Assembly: GCF_036906915.1 (NCBI RefSeq)
Contig: NZ_JBAKHX010000008.1
Coordinates: 93,292 to 157,291 of the forward strand
Direction: 5' to 3'
DNA: 64,000 nt
DNA from: Phytohabitans sp036906915
Lineage (GTDB): Bacteria > Actinomycetota > Actinomycetes > Mycobacteriales > Micromonosporaceae
Position numbers and translations under genes: made by a program. The stretch's first letter is position 1. Every line of letters begins with the position of its first letter. A model generated the notes under the pieces. The model ran no database searches. It worked only from the letters and a program-made list of their open reading frames with translations, and had not been told where the DNA came from. Of the stretch, positions 21,689 through 29,899 are shown piece by piece.

Positions 21689-22216
21689 CTATATAGGGCG
21701 CCGGCGTTGGGTGAGCCAGTGCGCCTGGGCGACCGCGCCGCCGACGGCGAGGCTTGCGCGTGCCGCGGCGTAGAAGCGGTCACGGCCCTCGTCGGTATCG
21801 CGTACCGCCGCCTCGCGGTCGAAGCGATCATCCGTGCGTCCGCGCGCCGCCGCGACGAGTTGATACGCCGCCTCGCGCCAGTTTCGGCCGGCGTCGACCG
21901 TGGCGGCGTCGCCGAGCAGGAGCACTCCTTCCCATGCCTTGGAGCACTCGTTGTCGGCCTCGTCCAGCACATGCAGGTCGGCCTCCCGCTCGGCCGTCTC
22001 GGTCGGCGATGACCGGGTGAGGCGCATCGCCACCAGGTGCATCTCCTTGACGGCTCGCGCGAACGTGGCGTACGCGTCGACGCGCCGCTCGTCCCAGCGC
22101 ACCGCCTGTGCCCGTGTCCACTTCGCACGATCGCTGACGGAGGTGGCGAGGATCGTGCCCAGCGTGCCGATGGCCACGCCGATCAGGGTGGGCAACTGGT
22201 CCAGGAAGGCGTTCAC
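21689..22216 (-). CDS. Small membrane-anchored protein, unknown function
   Basis: 175 aa. One N-terminal hydrophobic segment (LPTLIGVAIGTLGTILATSV) followed by a charged helical domain rich in Arg, Glu and Ala (AVRWDERRVDAYATFARAVKEM split here as AVRWDERRVDAY and ATFARAVKEM). This is the pattern of a signal-anchored protein with a cytoplasmic coiled region. GTG start at 22216. Divergent from the DASS transporter gene, with only 58 bp between the starts. No family recognised. Confidence 0.72.
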   Translation of the reverse strand: MNAFLDQLPTLIGVAIGTLGTILATSVSDRAKWTRAQAVRWDERRVDAYATFARAVKEMHLVAMRLTRSSPTETAEREADLHVLDEADNECSKAWEGVLLLGDAATVDAGRNWREAAYQLVAAARGRTDDRFDREAAVRDTDEGRDRFYAAARASLAVGGAVAQAHWLTQRRRPI

Positions 22217-22242
22217 CGCAGCAGTCTGCCAAACACGGCTTG

Positions 22243-22258
22243 TGTGTTCTACATCACA
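22243..22258. promoter_or_regulatory. Crp/GlxR-like site upstream of DASS transporter
   Basis: TGTGTTCTACATCACA fits the actinobacterial GlxR/Crp consensus TGTGANNTANNTCACA at all but one defined position. It sits in the 58-bp divergent intergenic region, ending 16 bp before the transporter ATG, a position that would suit repression. cAMP-dependent control of organic-acid uptake would make sense but is inferred. Confidence 0.4.
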
Positions 22259-22274
22259 ACATCATCATGGACCT

Positions 22275-23909
22275 ATGGGCGATATCGATGCTGATGCACG
22301 CAGTGCGGCGCCCGCTCCTCGGGAGGCGCACGTCGACGTGGACAAGGCGCTGCTTGGTGGCGCCACCTACCGGGGCCTTGCGGAACAGCGGCTTTCCGAA
22401 GGCGAGGAGCGATTCGAGAAGCGACGGCGGACGATCGGGCTGTTTCTGGCTCCCGCACTGGCGGTGATCTTCCTGGCCCTGCCGCTGGACCTGCCGGCCA
22501 AGCAGCACACCCTCGCCGGCATCCTGATCGGCGTCATCGTGCTGTGGATCACGGAGGCGGTGCCGATTCCGGTCGGTGGGCTGCTCGGGGTCGGCGCGAT
22601 CGTGCTGATGGGTGTGGCGAGCGCCGCCGACACGCTCGGTCCGTTCGGTTCGTCCACTGTGTTCACCTTCATCGGAGCGTTCATCCTGGCCCAGGCCATG
22701 CTCAAGCACGGCCTGGCGCAACGGTTCGCGTTTCGCATCCTGTCGCTGCCGGGCGTCGGCTCGACGGTCAGCCGGGTAGTGATCGCGTTCGGATTCATCA
22801 CGTGTGTGCTGTCCGCGTTCGTCTCGAACACCGCCACGGTCGCGATGCTGCTGCCGACGGCGCTCGGCATCCTCGCGGTCATCGCGAAGCTCATCCAGGC
22901 GCGCGGCAACACCGGGCCGGGCTGGGATCCCACGCGCCTGCGGGTCGGGTTCGCGCTCATGCTGATGCTCGCGTACGGCGCCAGCGTCGGCGGACTCCTG
23001 ACGCCAGTCGGCACACCGCCGAACCTCATCGGTAGGGGCCTGATCGAAGAGGCGACCGGCGTGCGCATCTCGTTCGCGCAGTGGGTGATGGCCGCCGTGC
23101 CGATCTGCGCGCTGATGTTCCTCGCGCTCGCCACGATCCTGTTGCTGCTCAACAAGCCGGAGATCCAGCGCATCGAAGGCGTGTCCGAGTACGTCGCCCG
23201 GGAGCGGGCGCGTCTTGGCCCGCTGTCGCGGGCCGAGAAGAACACGTTGATCGCCTTCGGCATCACCGTGGCGCTATGGATCTTCCCGGGCATCGTCGCT
23301 CTCGTCGCCGGCACCGAGTCCACTGTGTACGAAAACGTGAGCGGCCGCCTCAACGAGGGCATCGTGGCGGTGGTGGGCGCCTCGCTGCTGTTCATCCTGC
23401 CGACGAACTGGGAACGGCGCGAGGGCACCCTCAACTGGAGCGACGCCGCCCGGATCGACTGGGGCACGATCCTGCTCTTCGGCACCGGCATCATCTTCGG
23501 GTCGCTGCTGGACGACACGGGTCTCGCCAAGACCATCGGCACCGCGAGTTCGGACTGGCTGGGGCTGACCAGTTCAGTGGCCATCACGGCGTTCGCGGTG
23601 GTACTGGCCATCATCATCTCGGAAACCACCAGCAATACCGCATCGGCGGCGGTCGTCGTGCCGATCATCATCCCGATCGCCGTGGCGGCCAACGTCGACC
23701 CGCTCGTGCCGGCGCTGTCGGCGACGTTCGCGGCGTCGTTCGGCTTCATGCTGCCCGTCTCCACGCCACAGAACGCGGTGGTCTACGGATCGGGCGTCGT
23801 GCCCATCACGCGGATGATCCGGTCCGGGATCTCGTTCGACATCATCGGTGCCCTGCTCATCTTCATCGCGCTGCCGCTGATGGTCTCGCTCGTGGGTATC
23901 GGCGGATGA
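22275..23909 (+). CDS. SLC13/DASS-family anion symporter
   Basis: 544 aa, about 11-12 membrane helices. The two family repeats each carry a Ser-Asn-Thr motif: SNTATVAMLLPTA in the first half and ETTSNTASAAVVVPII in the second, with TPVGTPPNLIGRG and LPVSTPQNAVVYGSG following. The DASS family imports di- and tricarboxylates (succinate, malate, citrate) or sulfate, usually with Na+. A 60-residue hydrophilic N-terminus precedes helix 1. ATG 22275 is the first start outside the divergent gene. Substrate is most likely a C4-dicarboxylate, but the sequence does not settle it. Confidence 0.92.
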   Translation: MGDIDADARSAAPAPREAHVDVDKALLGGATYRGLAEQRLSEGEERFEKRRRTIGLFLAPALAVIFLALPLDLPAKQHTLAGILIGVIVLWITEAVPIPVGGLLGVGAIVLMGVASAADTLGPFGSSTVFTFIGAFILAQAMLKHGLAQRFAFRILSLPGVGSTVSRVVIAFGFITCVLSAFVSNTATVAMLLPTALGILAVIAKLIQARGNTGPGWDPTRLRVGFALMLMLAYGASVGGLLTPVGTPPNLIGRGLIEEATGVRISFAQWVMAAVPICALMFLALATILLLLNKPEIQRIEGVSEYVARERARLGPLSRAEKNTLIAFGITVALWIFPGIVALVAGTESTVYENVSGRLNEGIVAVVGASLLFILPTNWERREGTLNWSDAARIDWGTILLFGTGIIFGSLLDDTGLAKTIGTASSDWLGLTSSVAITAFAVVLAIIISETTSNTASAAVVVPIIIPIAVAANVDPLVPALSATFAASFGFMLPVSTPQNAVVYGSGVVPITRMIRSGISFDIIGALLIFIALPLMVSLVGIGG

Positions 23910-24073
23910 CCGCCGTTGAGCAGAGCCTGCGCCACCCGACGACCCGCACGCGTGACCTTGGCGGTACCGCCACGACAGCCGAGGTTGCCCGAGCGTTGAG
24001 CGGAAGAGACTGAAATCACATAGATTCATTCGCAAGTACCGGCACGCTCAGCATCCGATCCCGGGGAGTGACG

Positions 24074-25411
24074 ATGACGAAGCGAAACGCAGGACCGAGG
24101 CTCAGCCGCCGCACGCTGCTCGGTCTGGGCGTCGGAGTGGCGGCCGCACCGGCGCTCTCCGCCTGTGGCGGCGTATCGACCAGCGGCGCAGACGGCGGCA
24201 GCGGCACGGTCAACTTCATGTCGACGCAGTTCACTCCGGTCGAGGAGCGGCAGCGGTTCGAAAAGATCCTGGCCGACAAGGTGACGGCCGCGAAGGTGGC
24301 ATACAACCCGGTGGAGCCGAGCATCTTCTCCTCCACGATCCAATCGCAGGTCGACGCCAAGAAGGTGCAGGTCAGCATCGCCGGCGGCCTGCACGGTGAC
24401 CTCGCGCCGCACGGCAGCCGGCTGACCGACCTCGACGACCTGATCGGTTCGCTCGGCGACCGCGGGTTCGCGTCCGACCTCACCGAGCTGGCGAAGCTGG
24501 GCGGGAGCACCACCAAGTACATCCCGTGGATGCAGGCCACCTATGTGGTCGCAGTGAACAAGAAGGCGTTGCAGTGGCTGCCGAGCGGCGCCGACGTGCA
24601 GAAGCTGACGTACGAGGCGTTCCTGTCCTGGATGGCCGCCGGACGGCGGGGCAACGGCAACAAGCCGATCTTCGGGTTCCCGGCCGGGCCGAAGGGTCTC
24701 TACCACCGCTTCTTCCAGGGGTTCCTGCTGCCGAGCTTCACCGGCGGCCAGATCACCACGTTCCGCGGCGCGGACGCGGTCACCGGCTGGCAGTACATGA
24801 AGGAGCTGTGGGCGCAGGCGGCGCCGGCGTCCACCAACTACGACAACATGCAGGAGCCGCTTCAGCGCGGTGAGGTGCTGGTCGCGTGGGACCACGTCGC
24901 GCGCCTGGTCGACGCTCCGGGTGACAAGCCCGACGACTGGGTGATGGTGCCGGCGCCGTCCGGGCCGAAGGGGCTCGGATACATGCTCGTGGTCGCCGGC
25001 CTCGGCATCCCGCAGGGCGCACCCGAGGCCGACAAGGCCAAGGAGGTCATCAAGTCGCTCACCGGCGCGGACGTGCAGGCCGAGGTGCTGAAGCAGAACG
25101 CGTTCTTCCCGGTGACGAGCGCTGACCTGCCGTCCGATCTGCCGCCCACCATCGGGTTGGAGGCGACGGCGGTACGCGGGCAGCAGGGCGCCCAGAACGC
25201 GATCGCCTCGCTGCCGCCCGTTGGTCTCGGCGCCAAGGAGGGTGAGGTCACGCAGATCTTCAAGAACTGCTTCAAGGAGATCTGCCTCGACGGCAAGCCG
25301 ATCCAACAGGTGCTCGACCGGCAGGCGAGGCAGCTCAACACGATCCTCGACGAGCTGAAGGTGGCGTGCTGGCGGCCGGACCCGACCGGTACCCCTTGCC
25401 GGGTGGCCTGA
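24074..25411 (+). CDS. ABC transporter substrate-binding lipoprotein (sugar type)
   Basis: 445 aa. The N-terminus combines a twin-arginine pattern (LSRRTLLGLGVG) with a lipobox (LSAC), so it is probably Tat-exported and lipid-anchored at Cys of LSACGG. The fold is that of family-1 solute-binding proteins (MalE/UgpB-like), with VNKKALQWLPSGADVQKLTY and the C-terminal helices rich in Lys. ATG 24074 with GGGGAG upstream is preferred to a GTG six bases earlier. First gene of a four-gene operon; the next ATG overlaps its stop by one base. Substrate is probably a sugar or polyol. Confidence 0.93.
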   Translation: MTKRNAGPRLSRRTLLGLGVGVAAAPALSACGGVSTSGADGGSGTVNFMSTQFTPVEERQRFEKILADKVTAAKVAYNPVEPSIFSSTIQSQVDAKKVQVSIAGGLHGDLAPHGSRLTDLDDLIGSLGDRGFASDLTELAKLGGSTTKYIPWMQATYVVAVNKKALQWLPSGADVQKLTYEAFLSWMAAGRRGNGNKPIFGFPAGPKGLYHRFFQGFLLPSFTGGQITTFRGADAVTGWQYMKELWAQAAPASTNYDNMQEPLQRGEVLVAWDHVARLVDAPGDKPDDWVMVPAPSGPKGLGYMLVVAGLGIPQGAPEADKAKEVIKSLTGADVQAEVLKQNAFFPVTSADLPSDLPPTIGLEATAVRGQQGAQNAIASLPPVGLGAKEGEVTQIFKNCFKEICLDGKPIQQVLDRQARQLNTILDELKVACWRPDPTGTPCRVA

Positions 25412-26262
25412 TGGCCCGGACAGGCCGGTGGACGCCGTCCGCCGCGGTCCTGCTGATCGTGCCGTCGCTGGTGTTCATGACGGCGCTGTTCATGTGGCCG
25501 CTGGTGGTCGGCATCGGGCAGGCGCTGGTCGGCCCGGACGGGCCGACGACGGCGTACGTGCGCCGGATGCTCGACGACCCGTACTTCTGGACCGCCGCCC
25601 GCAACACAATGCTGCTCATCGTGGTGCTGATCCCGCTGCAGTTCGCGTTCGCCATCGCGATGGCGCTGCTGCTGCGGGAACGGCCCCGCTTCTCCGGGTT
25701 CCACTTCTACATCTGGGTGATCCCGCTGGCGATCAGCGATCTCGCCGCCGGGCTGGTCTGGCTGTCGGTCTTCACCGACCGTGGATACCTCAACTCGGTG
25801 CTCGACCTGATCGGCGTCGACGGGTACGCGTGGCTGTCGTACCAGAACCCCGTCACGATGTTCATCGCGGTCGTGCTCGCCGAGCTGTGGCGGGCCACCT
25901 CGCTGGTCTTCGTGATCGTGGTCGCCGGCATGCAGGGCATCCCGAAGGACTACGACGAGGCGGCCGAGGTGTTCGGCGCGACCTATTGGCAGCGGGTGCG
26001 GCACGTGATCCTGCCGCAGCTGCGGCCCAGCCTCCAGGTGGCGCTGATCCTGCGTACGATCCTGGCGCTGGAGACGTTCGCGGTCGCGCAGGCACTGACC
26101 GGTCGCAACCTGCCGCTACTCGTCGGCGAGACCTACCAGTGGTACTCGGTGCAGCTCAACCCGAACGTCTCCGCCGCCATCGCGCTGGTCATCCTCGCGG
26201 TGTCGATGCTGGCGGCGGCCGGGTACCTGCGGCTGATGCGCGATCAGACGGAGACGCGATGA
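25411..26262 (+). CDS. ABC transporter permease (MalF type)
   Basis: 283 aa, six membrane helices. The EAA loop that contacts the ATPase is EAAEVFGATYWQRVRHVILP (about residues 183-202). Start ATG 25411 overlaps the preceding TGA (TGATG), and its own stop overlaps the next ATG (ATGA), so all four genes are translationally coupled. Forms the heterodimeric channel with the next permease. Confidence 0.94.
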   Translation: MARTGRWTPSAAVLLIVPSLVFMTALFMWPLVVGIGQALVGPDGPTTAYVRRMLDDPYFWTAARNTMLLIVVLIPLQFAFAIAMALLLRERPRFSGFHFYIWVIPLAISDLAAGLVWLSVFTDRGYLNSVLDLIGVDGYAWLSYQNPVTMFIAVVLAELWRATSLVFVIVVAGMQGIPKDYDEAAEVFGATYWQRVRHVILPQLRPSLQVALILRTILALETFAVAQALTGRNLPLLVGETYQWYSVQLNPNVSAAIALVILAVSMLAAAGYLRLMRDQTETR

Positions 26263-27059
26263 GCCGCCGGGCCTGGGTGCAGGCCGCCTGCGTGGCTATC
26301 ACCCTCTTCATGGGCGTGCCGCTGTATCTCATCGCGCTGGCGGCGCTGTCGAGCCGCGAGTCGCTGAACCAGTTTCCGCTGCCGCTGCTGCCCACCGACC
26401 CGTCGGTCGAGACGCTGTCGACGTTCCTGGATACCACCGGCATCGTGCCCGGCTTCGTCAACTCGCTCACCGTGGGCATCGGCACCGTCCTGCTGTCGCT
26501 GCTGATCGGGGTGCCGGGCGGGTACGCGGTGGCCCGGTACGCGTTTCGCGGGCGCGGCCCGTACCAGATGTTCCTGCTGCTGACCCGGGCGTTGCCGATC
26601 GTGGTGCTGTCGGTGCCGCTCGCCCGGATCTTCCTGAACGCGGGCCTCTACGACACCACGTACGCGGTGACCCTGCTGCACACCGCGCTGGCCCTGCCGA
26701 CCACCGTGCTGATCACCGCCGCGATCTTCGTTGGGGTGTCACGCGAGCAGGAGGAGGCGGCGATGGTGTTCGGCGCGTCGCCACTGAAGGCGTTTCTGCG
26801 TGTGGTGGTGCCGCAGGCCCTGCCGGGCATCGCTGCGGCGGCGATGTTCACGTTCGTGCTGTCGTGGAACGAGGTGCTCGGTGCCACGATCCTCACGCTC
26901 AACCAGCGCACACTGCCCGCGCAGGTGCTCACCACGCTGTCCGACTCGCCGCTGGCGTACCGGTTCGCGGGCGGCTTCGCGCTGGTGCTGCCCGCCGTGG
27001 TCTTCATCGCGATCATGCGACGGTATCTGCTCAACATGTGGGGGACGACGTTGAGATGA
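26259..27059 (+). CDS. ABC transporter permease (MalG type)
   Basis: 266 aa, six helices. EAA-loop motif EEAAMVFGASPLKAFLRVVV in the second half, and the typical MalG-like LSWNEVLGATILT and C-terminal MRRYLLNMWG. Partner of the preceding permease; its stop overlaps the ATPase start (ATGA). Confidence 0.94.
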   Translation: MSRRAWVQAACVAITLFMGVPLYLIALAALSSRESLNQFPLPLLPTDPSVETLSTFLDTTGIVPGFVNSLTVGIGTVLLSLLIGVPGGYAVARYAFRGRGPYQMFLLLTRALPIVVLSVPLARIFLNAGLYDTTYAVTLLHTALALPTTVLITAAIFVGVSREQEEAAMVFGASPLKAFLRVVVPQALPGIAAAAMFTFVLSWNEVLGATILTLNQRTLPAQVLTTLSDSPLAYRFAGGFALVLPAVVFIAIMRRYLLNMWGTTLR

Positions 27060-28141
27060 GCGACATCGTGGTGCGCAACCTTGTCAAGGCGTACACCCCT
27101 GGCGGCCCTCGGGCGACCGATGACGTGTCGCTGGAGGTGGCCGACGGCGAGTTCCTGGTACTGGTCGGTCCGAGCGGCTGCGGAAAGACCACGCTGCTGC
27201 GCATGGTGGCCGGGCTGGAGCGGCCCGACAGCGGCACGGTCAGCATCGGCGGCCGCGACGTCACGCGCCTGCCTGCCCGCGAGCGTGGCCTGTCGATGGT
27301 GTTCCAGTCGTACGCGATCTTCCCGCACATGAAGGTGCGCCAAAACATCGGCTTCGGCCTCGCGATGCGCAAGGTGCCCGGTGGCGAGATCGACCGCCGC
27401 GTACGCCGCGCGGCAGAGCTGCTGCACCTTGAGGACTACCTCGACCGGTACCCGGCGCAGTTGTCCGGGGGGCAGCGGCAGCGGGTCGCGGTGGCCCGCG
27501 CGATCGTGGTCGACGCCGGCGTGCTGCTGATGGACGAGCCGCTGTCCAATCTGGACGCCCTACTGCGACTGGAGTTCCGGGCCGAGCTGAAGAAGATCGT
27601 CCGGCAGATCGGCACCACGACGCTGTACGTGACGCACGACCAAGCTGAGGCAATGTCGCTCGGCGACCGGGTCGCGGTGATGCGCGGAGGCCGGATCGTG
27701 CAACTCGGTGCGCCACTCGACGTGTACGACCGGCCGAGCGAGCGGTTCGTGGGCGGGTTCCTCGGCGCGCCACCGATGAACTTCTTCCCCGCCACCGTCG
27801 AGCGCAACGGCGGCGGGCCGGTATTGGCGCTCGGTGACCAGCACCTGGCCGCACCCTCCACACTGGATGGATGGGTGGGGCGGCCGGTGCTGGTCGGCGT
27901 GCGAGCGGAGAACATCCAGGTCGCCACCGAGGCGGCGCCTGGCTGGGTCACCGCCACGGTGGAGGTGGTCGAGCCCACCGGCGCGGCGGTGCTGCTGACC
28001 GTGCGGCTCGGCGAGCACCAGATCAAGGTGCAGACCGCGCCGGGTTTCCGGGTCGCGCCCGACGACACTGTCTGGCTGCGCAGCACCCCGGAGGCGCTGC
28101 GCCTCTACGACCCGGAAACCTCACTAGCCCTGCACATTTGA
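27056..28141 (+). CDS. ABC transporter ATP-binding protein (MalK/UgpC type)
   Basis: 361 aa. Walker A GPSGCGKT (38-45), signature LSGGQRQRV, Walker B VLLMDEPLSNLD, switch His in VTHDQAEAMSLGD, then a C-terminal TOBE/MalK-type domain (about 235-361). Energises uptake by the two permeases. Having its own ATPase is notable because actinomycete sugar importers often share a single MsiK encoded elsewhere. The 3' end overlaps the reverse-strand pseudogene by 18 bp. Confidence 0.95.
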   Translation: MSDIVVRNLVKAYTPGGPRATDDVSLEVADGEFLVLVGPSGCGKTTLLRMVAGLERPDSGTVSIGGRDVTRLPARERGLSMVFQSYAIFPHMKVRQNIGFGLAMRKVPGGEIDRRVRRAAELLHLEDYLDRYPAQLSGGQRQRVAVARAIVVDAGVLLMDEPLSNLDALLRLEFRAELKKIVRQIGTTTLYVTHDQAEAMSLGDRVAVMRGGRIVQLGAPLDVYDRPSERFVGGFLGAPPMNFFPATVERNGGGPVLALGDQHLAAPSTLDGWVGRPVLVGVRAENIQVATEAAPGWVTATVEVVEPTGAAVLLTVRLGEHQIKVQTAPGFRVAPDDTVWLRSTPEALRLYDPETSLALHI

Positions 28142-29881
28142 GGCTATCCGGGGTGCGGGCCGGTTCACCGCGAGCTTCGGTGGCTCTGCAGGCTCGGCAA
28201 CGCCCCACGGGATATCGAACGTGCCAGCTACGTCGACAAGGATGTGGGTCGTACCCATGTTGTTGTAGACGTTGAAGGCGTCGCCCGGGTCGATGCCTGT
28301 GATCGTGGCGTTTGGCACCGTCTGGCCCGCGCTCGGGTTGAGGTTGCTGACCGCCGGACGAGAAATACCGGCCGGCCAGAGCGTCACATAGGTGCTGGCC
28401 GTCGGCGCCACGGCGGTCGCGTGAGGGCGAGCGCGGCGGTGTCGGGTCGGATCACAGTGGTCGGCAGGGTGACGGTGGAGGTGACTTGCGCACCGAGAGC
28501 GCCCGGGAGGCCGAGCCCGATGCGCGAGTCCGTGATGCGGGTCGGCTTGAGCGGCTTGAAGACCAGACCGCGATCGACCGCTGTGGACACGAAGAAACCC
28601 ATTACATCCACAAGAACGTGATGTTCGAGTCGCTGGGAACCGCGCCGATGCCGTCGCGGCGTGTGTCGACGAGGCGTTCAGGCGTGGTGCGGACCAGCTC
28701 GTTACCGGGGCCCACGATGGACAGGACTGAGTTGTCACCGGCGTAGTAGCCCACCAGGTCGGCGATCACGTGCACCGAGCCACTGTGGTTGTAGAAGGTC
28801 ACCACGCCGTCGGCGCTAATTGGCACCGTGACAAGATTCGCGCCGGTCCAGCCTTTGGCGTAGTTGAGACTTGACGCGGTGGGCCGCTGCCCACCGGCTG
28901 GGTAGACCGTCAGGTAACTGTCGTTTGTAGCACCGGTCACGGTCACATTCAGTACCACCGCGGCGACTCCTTCGCGCAGCAGCGCGTCGGGCCCGGCCAG
29001 CCGAAGCGAAACGGTTCCTTGCCGCCCGAGAACTCCCTTGCGGACGCCCCTACCCTCGCGCGTGTCCATCACCCGGAGAGGGCCAAACCGGTAGTACGTG
29101 CCAGCGGCACCGACGAAGCCGTCGACGGCGAGTCGAGTCGTGGGACCGCCGCCGTCACTGGTCGGCATCAGAAGGTATGCGCTTTCTGGGTTTTCATGGT
29201 GGGGTTCGTTTGAACCGTGACCGAGCACGCCTGGCCTGGGCTGAGCGTCTTGCCCACACACCGGTCGTCGACCACCGCGTGCTGGTTCGCGGATGTGCCG
29301 AGAAGCCGTGCCTGCGCGAACGTCACCGGCTCCGAGCCGGTCGCTGTCACGGTGACCGACTTCTGAGCACCGTCGGGGCCAATCTCCACGGCGCCGAAGT
29401 CAAGGAGCGTGGTGTTCACCGCTGCGGCGGCGTACCCGACGCTGGAGTTGTAGCGCAGCCCTCCGGTGTTCGGTGCCAGGGCGTTGCCGCAGGTGAGACC
29501 GTACGAGGCGGCGAAGGATGTGACAGCGCCGGTGGCGGAGTCGCGGACGAGATCCTTGATGACCACCCAGCCGGGAGTTGGGCTGCAACCACGTTTGCTG
29601 CTGGCGACGTAGAGCCCCGCGCGGTTGGCGTCGGCTTGCCACGCCGTTTCGTAGCGGCTGCCGATGGAGAACTCGGTGCCGGTTGGGGGCGTGACACGCG
29701 CGAGCCACTTGACATCCGCCGCCGAGCCTTGGATGGACACGCCATCGAGGTAGTTCGAGACCGTCATCGTGGCCGGGTCCAGCATGAAGCTGCCGGAGTC
29801 CAGTACCGACGAGTTCGGAGCGCCGTTCATGGTGAACGCGGTGCTGCAAAGAGCGGGGACGGCGTGGCGACGTGTCACCAC
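28124..29881 (-). pseudogene. Decayed paralogue of the neighbouring surface protein
   Basis: Four consecutive segments in changing frames match successive parts of the intact protein encoded at 29900-32044. Segment 1 (29881 to about 29190) covers the N-terminal and choice-of-anchor-D region but has lost the signal peptide. Segment 2 (about 29180 to 28630) covers the first VMDTR-type module. A deletion of roughly 110 codons then removes most of the second module, and a frame change follows near 28625. Segment 3 runs to about 28425, where a further frame change leads to segment 4, ending at the stop at 28124. At least three frameshifts plus a deletion and missing secretion signal make function unlikely. 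It arose by tandem duplication. Confidence 0.85.
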
Positions 29882-29899
29882 GCCGTCCCCGCCGTTGAA

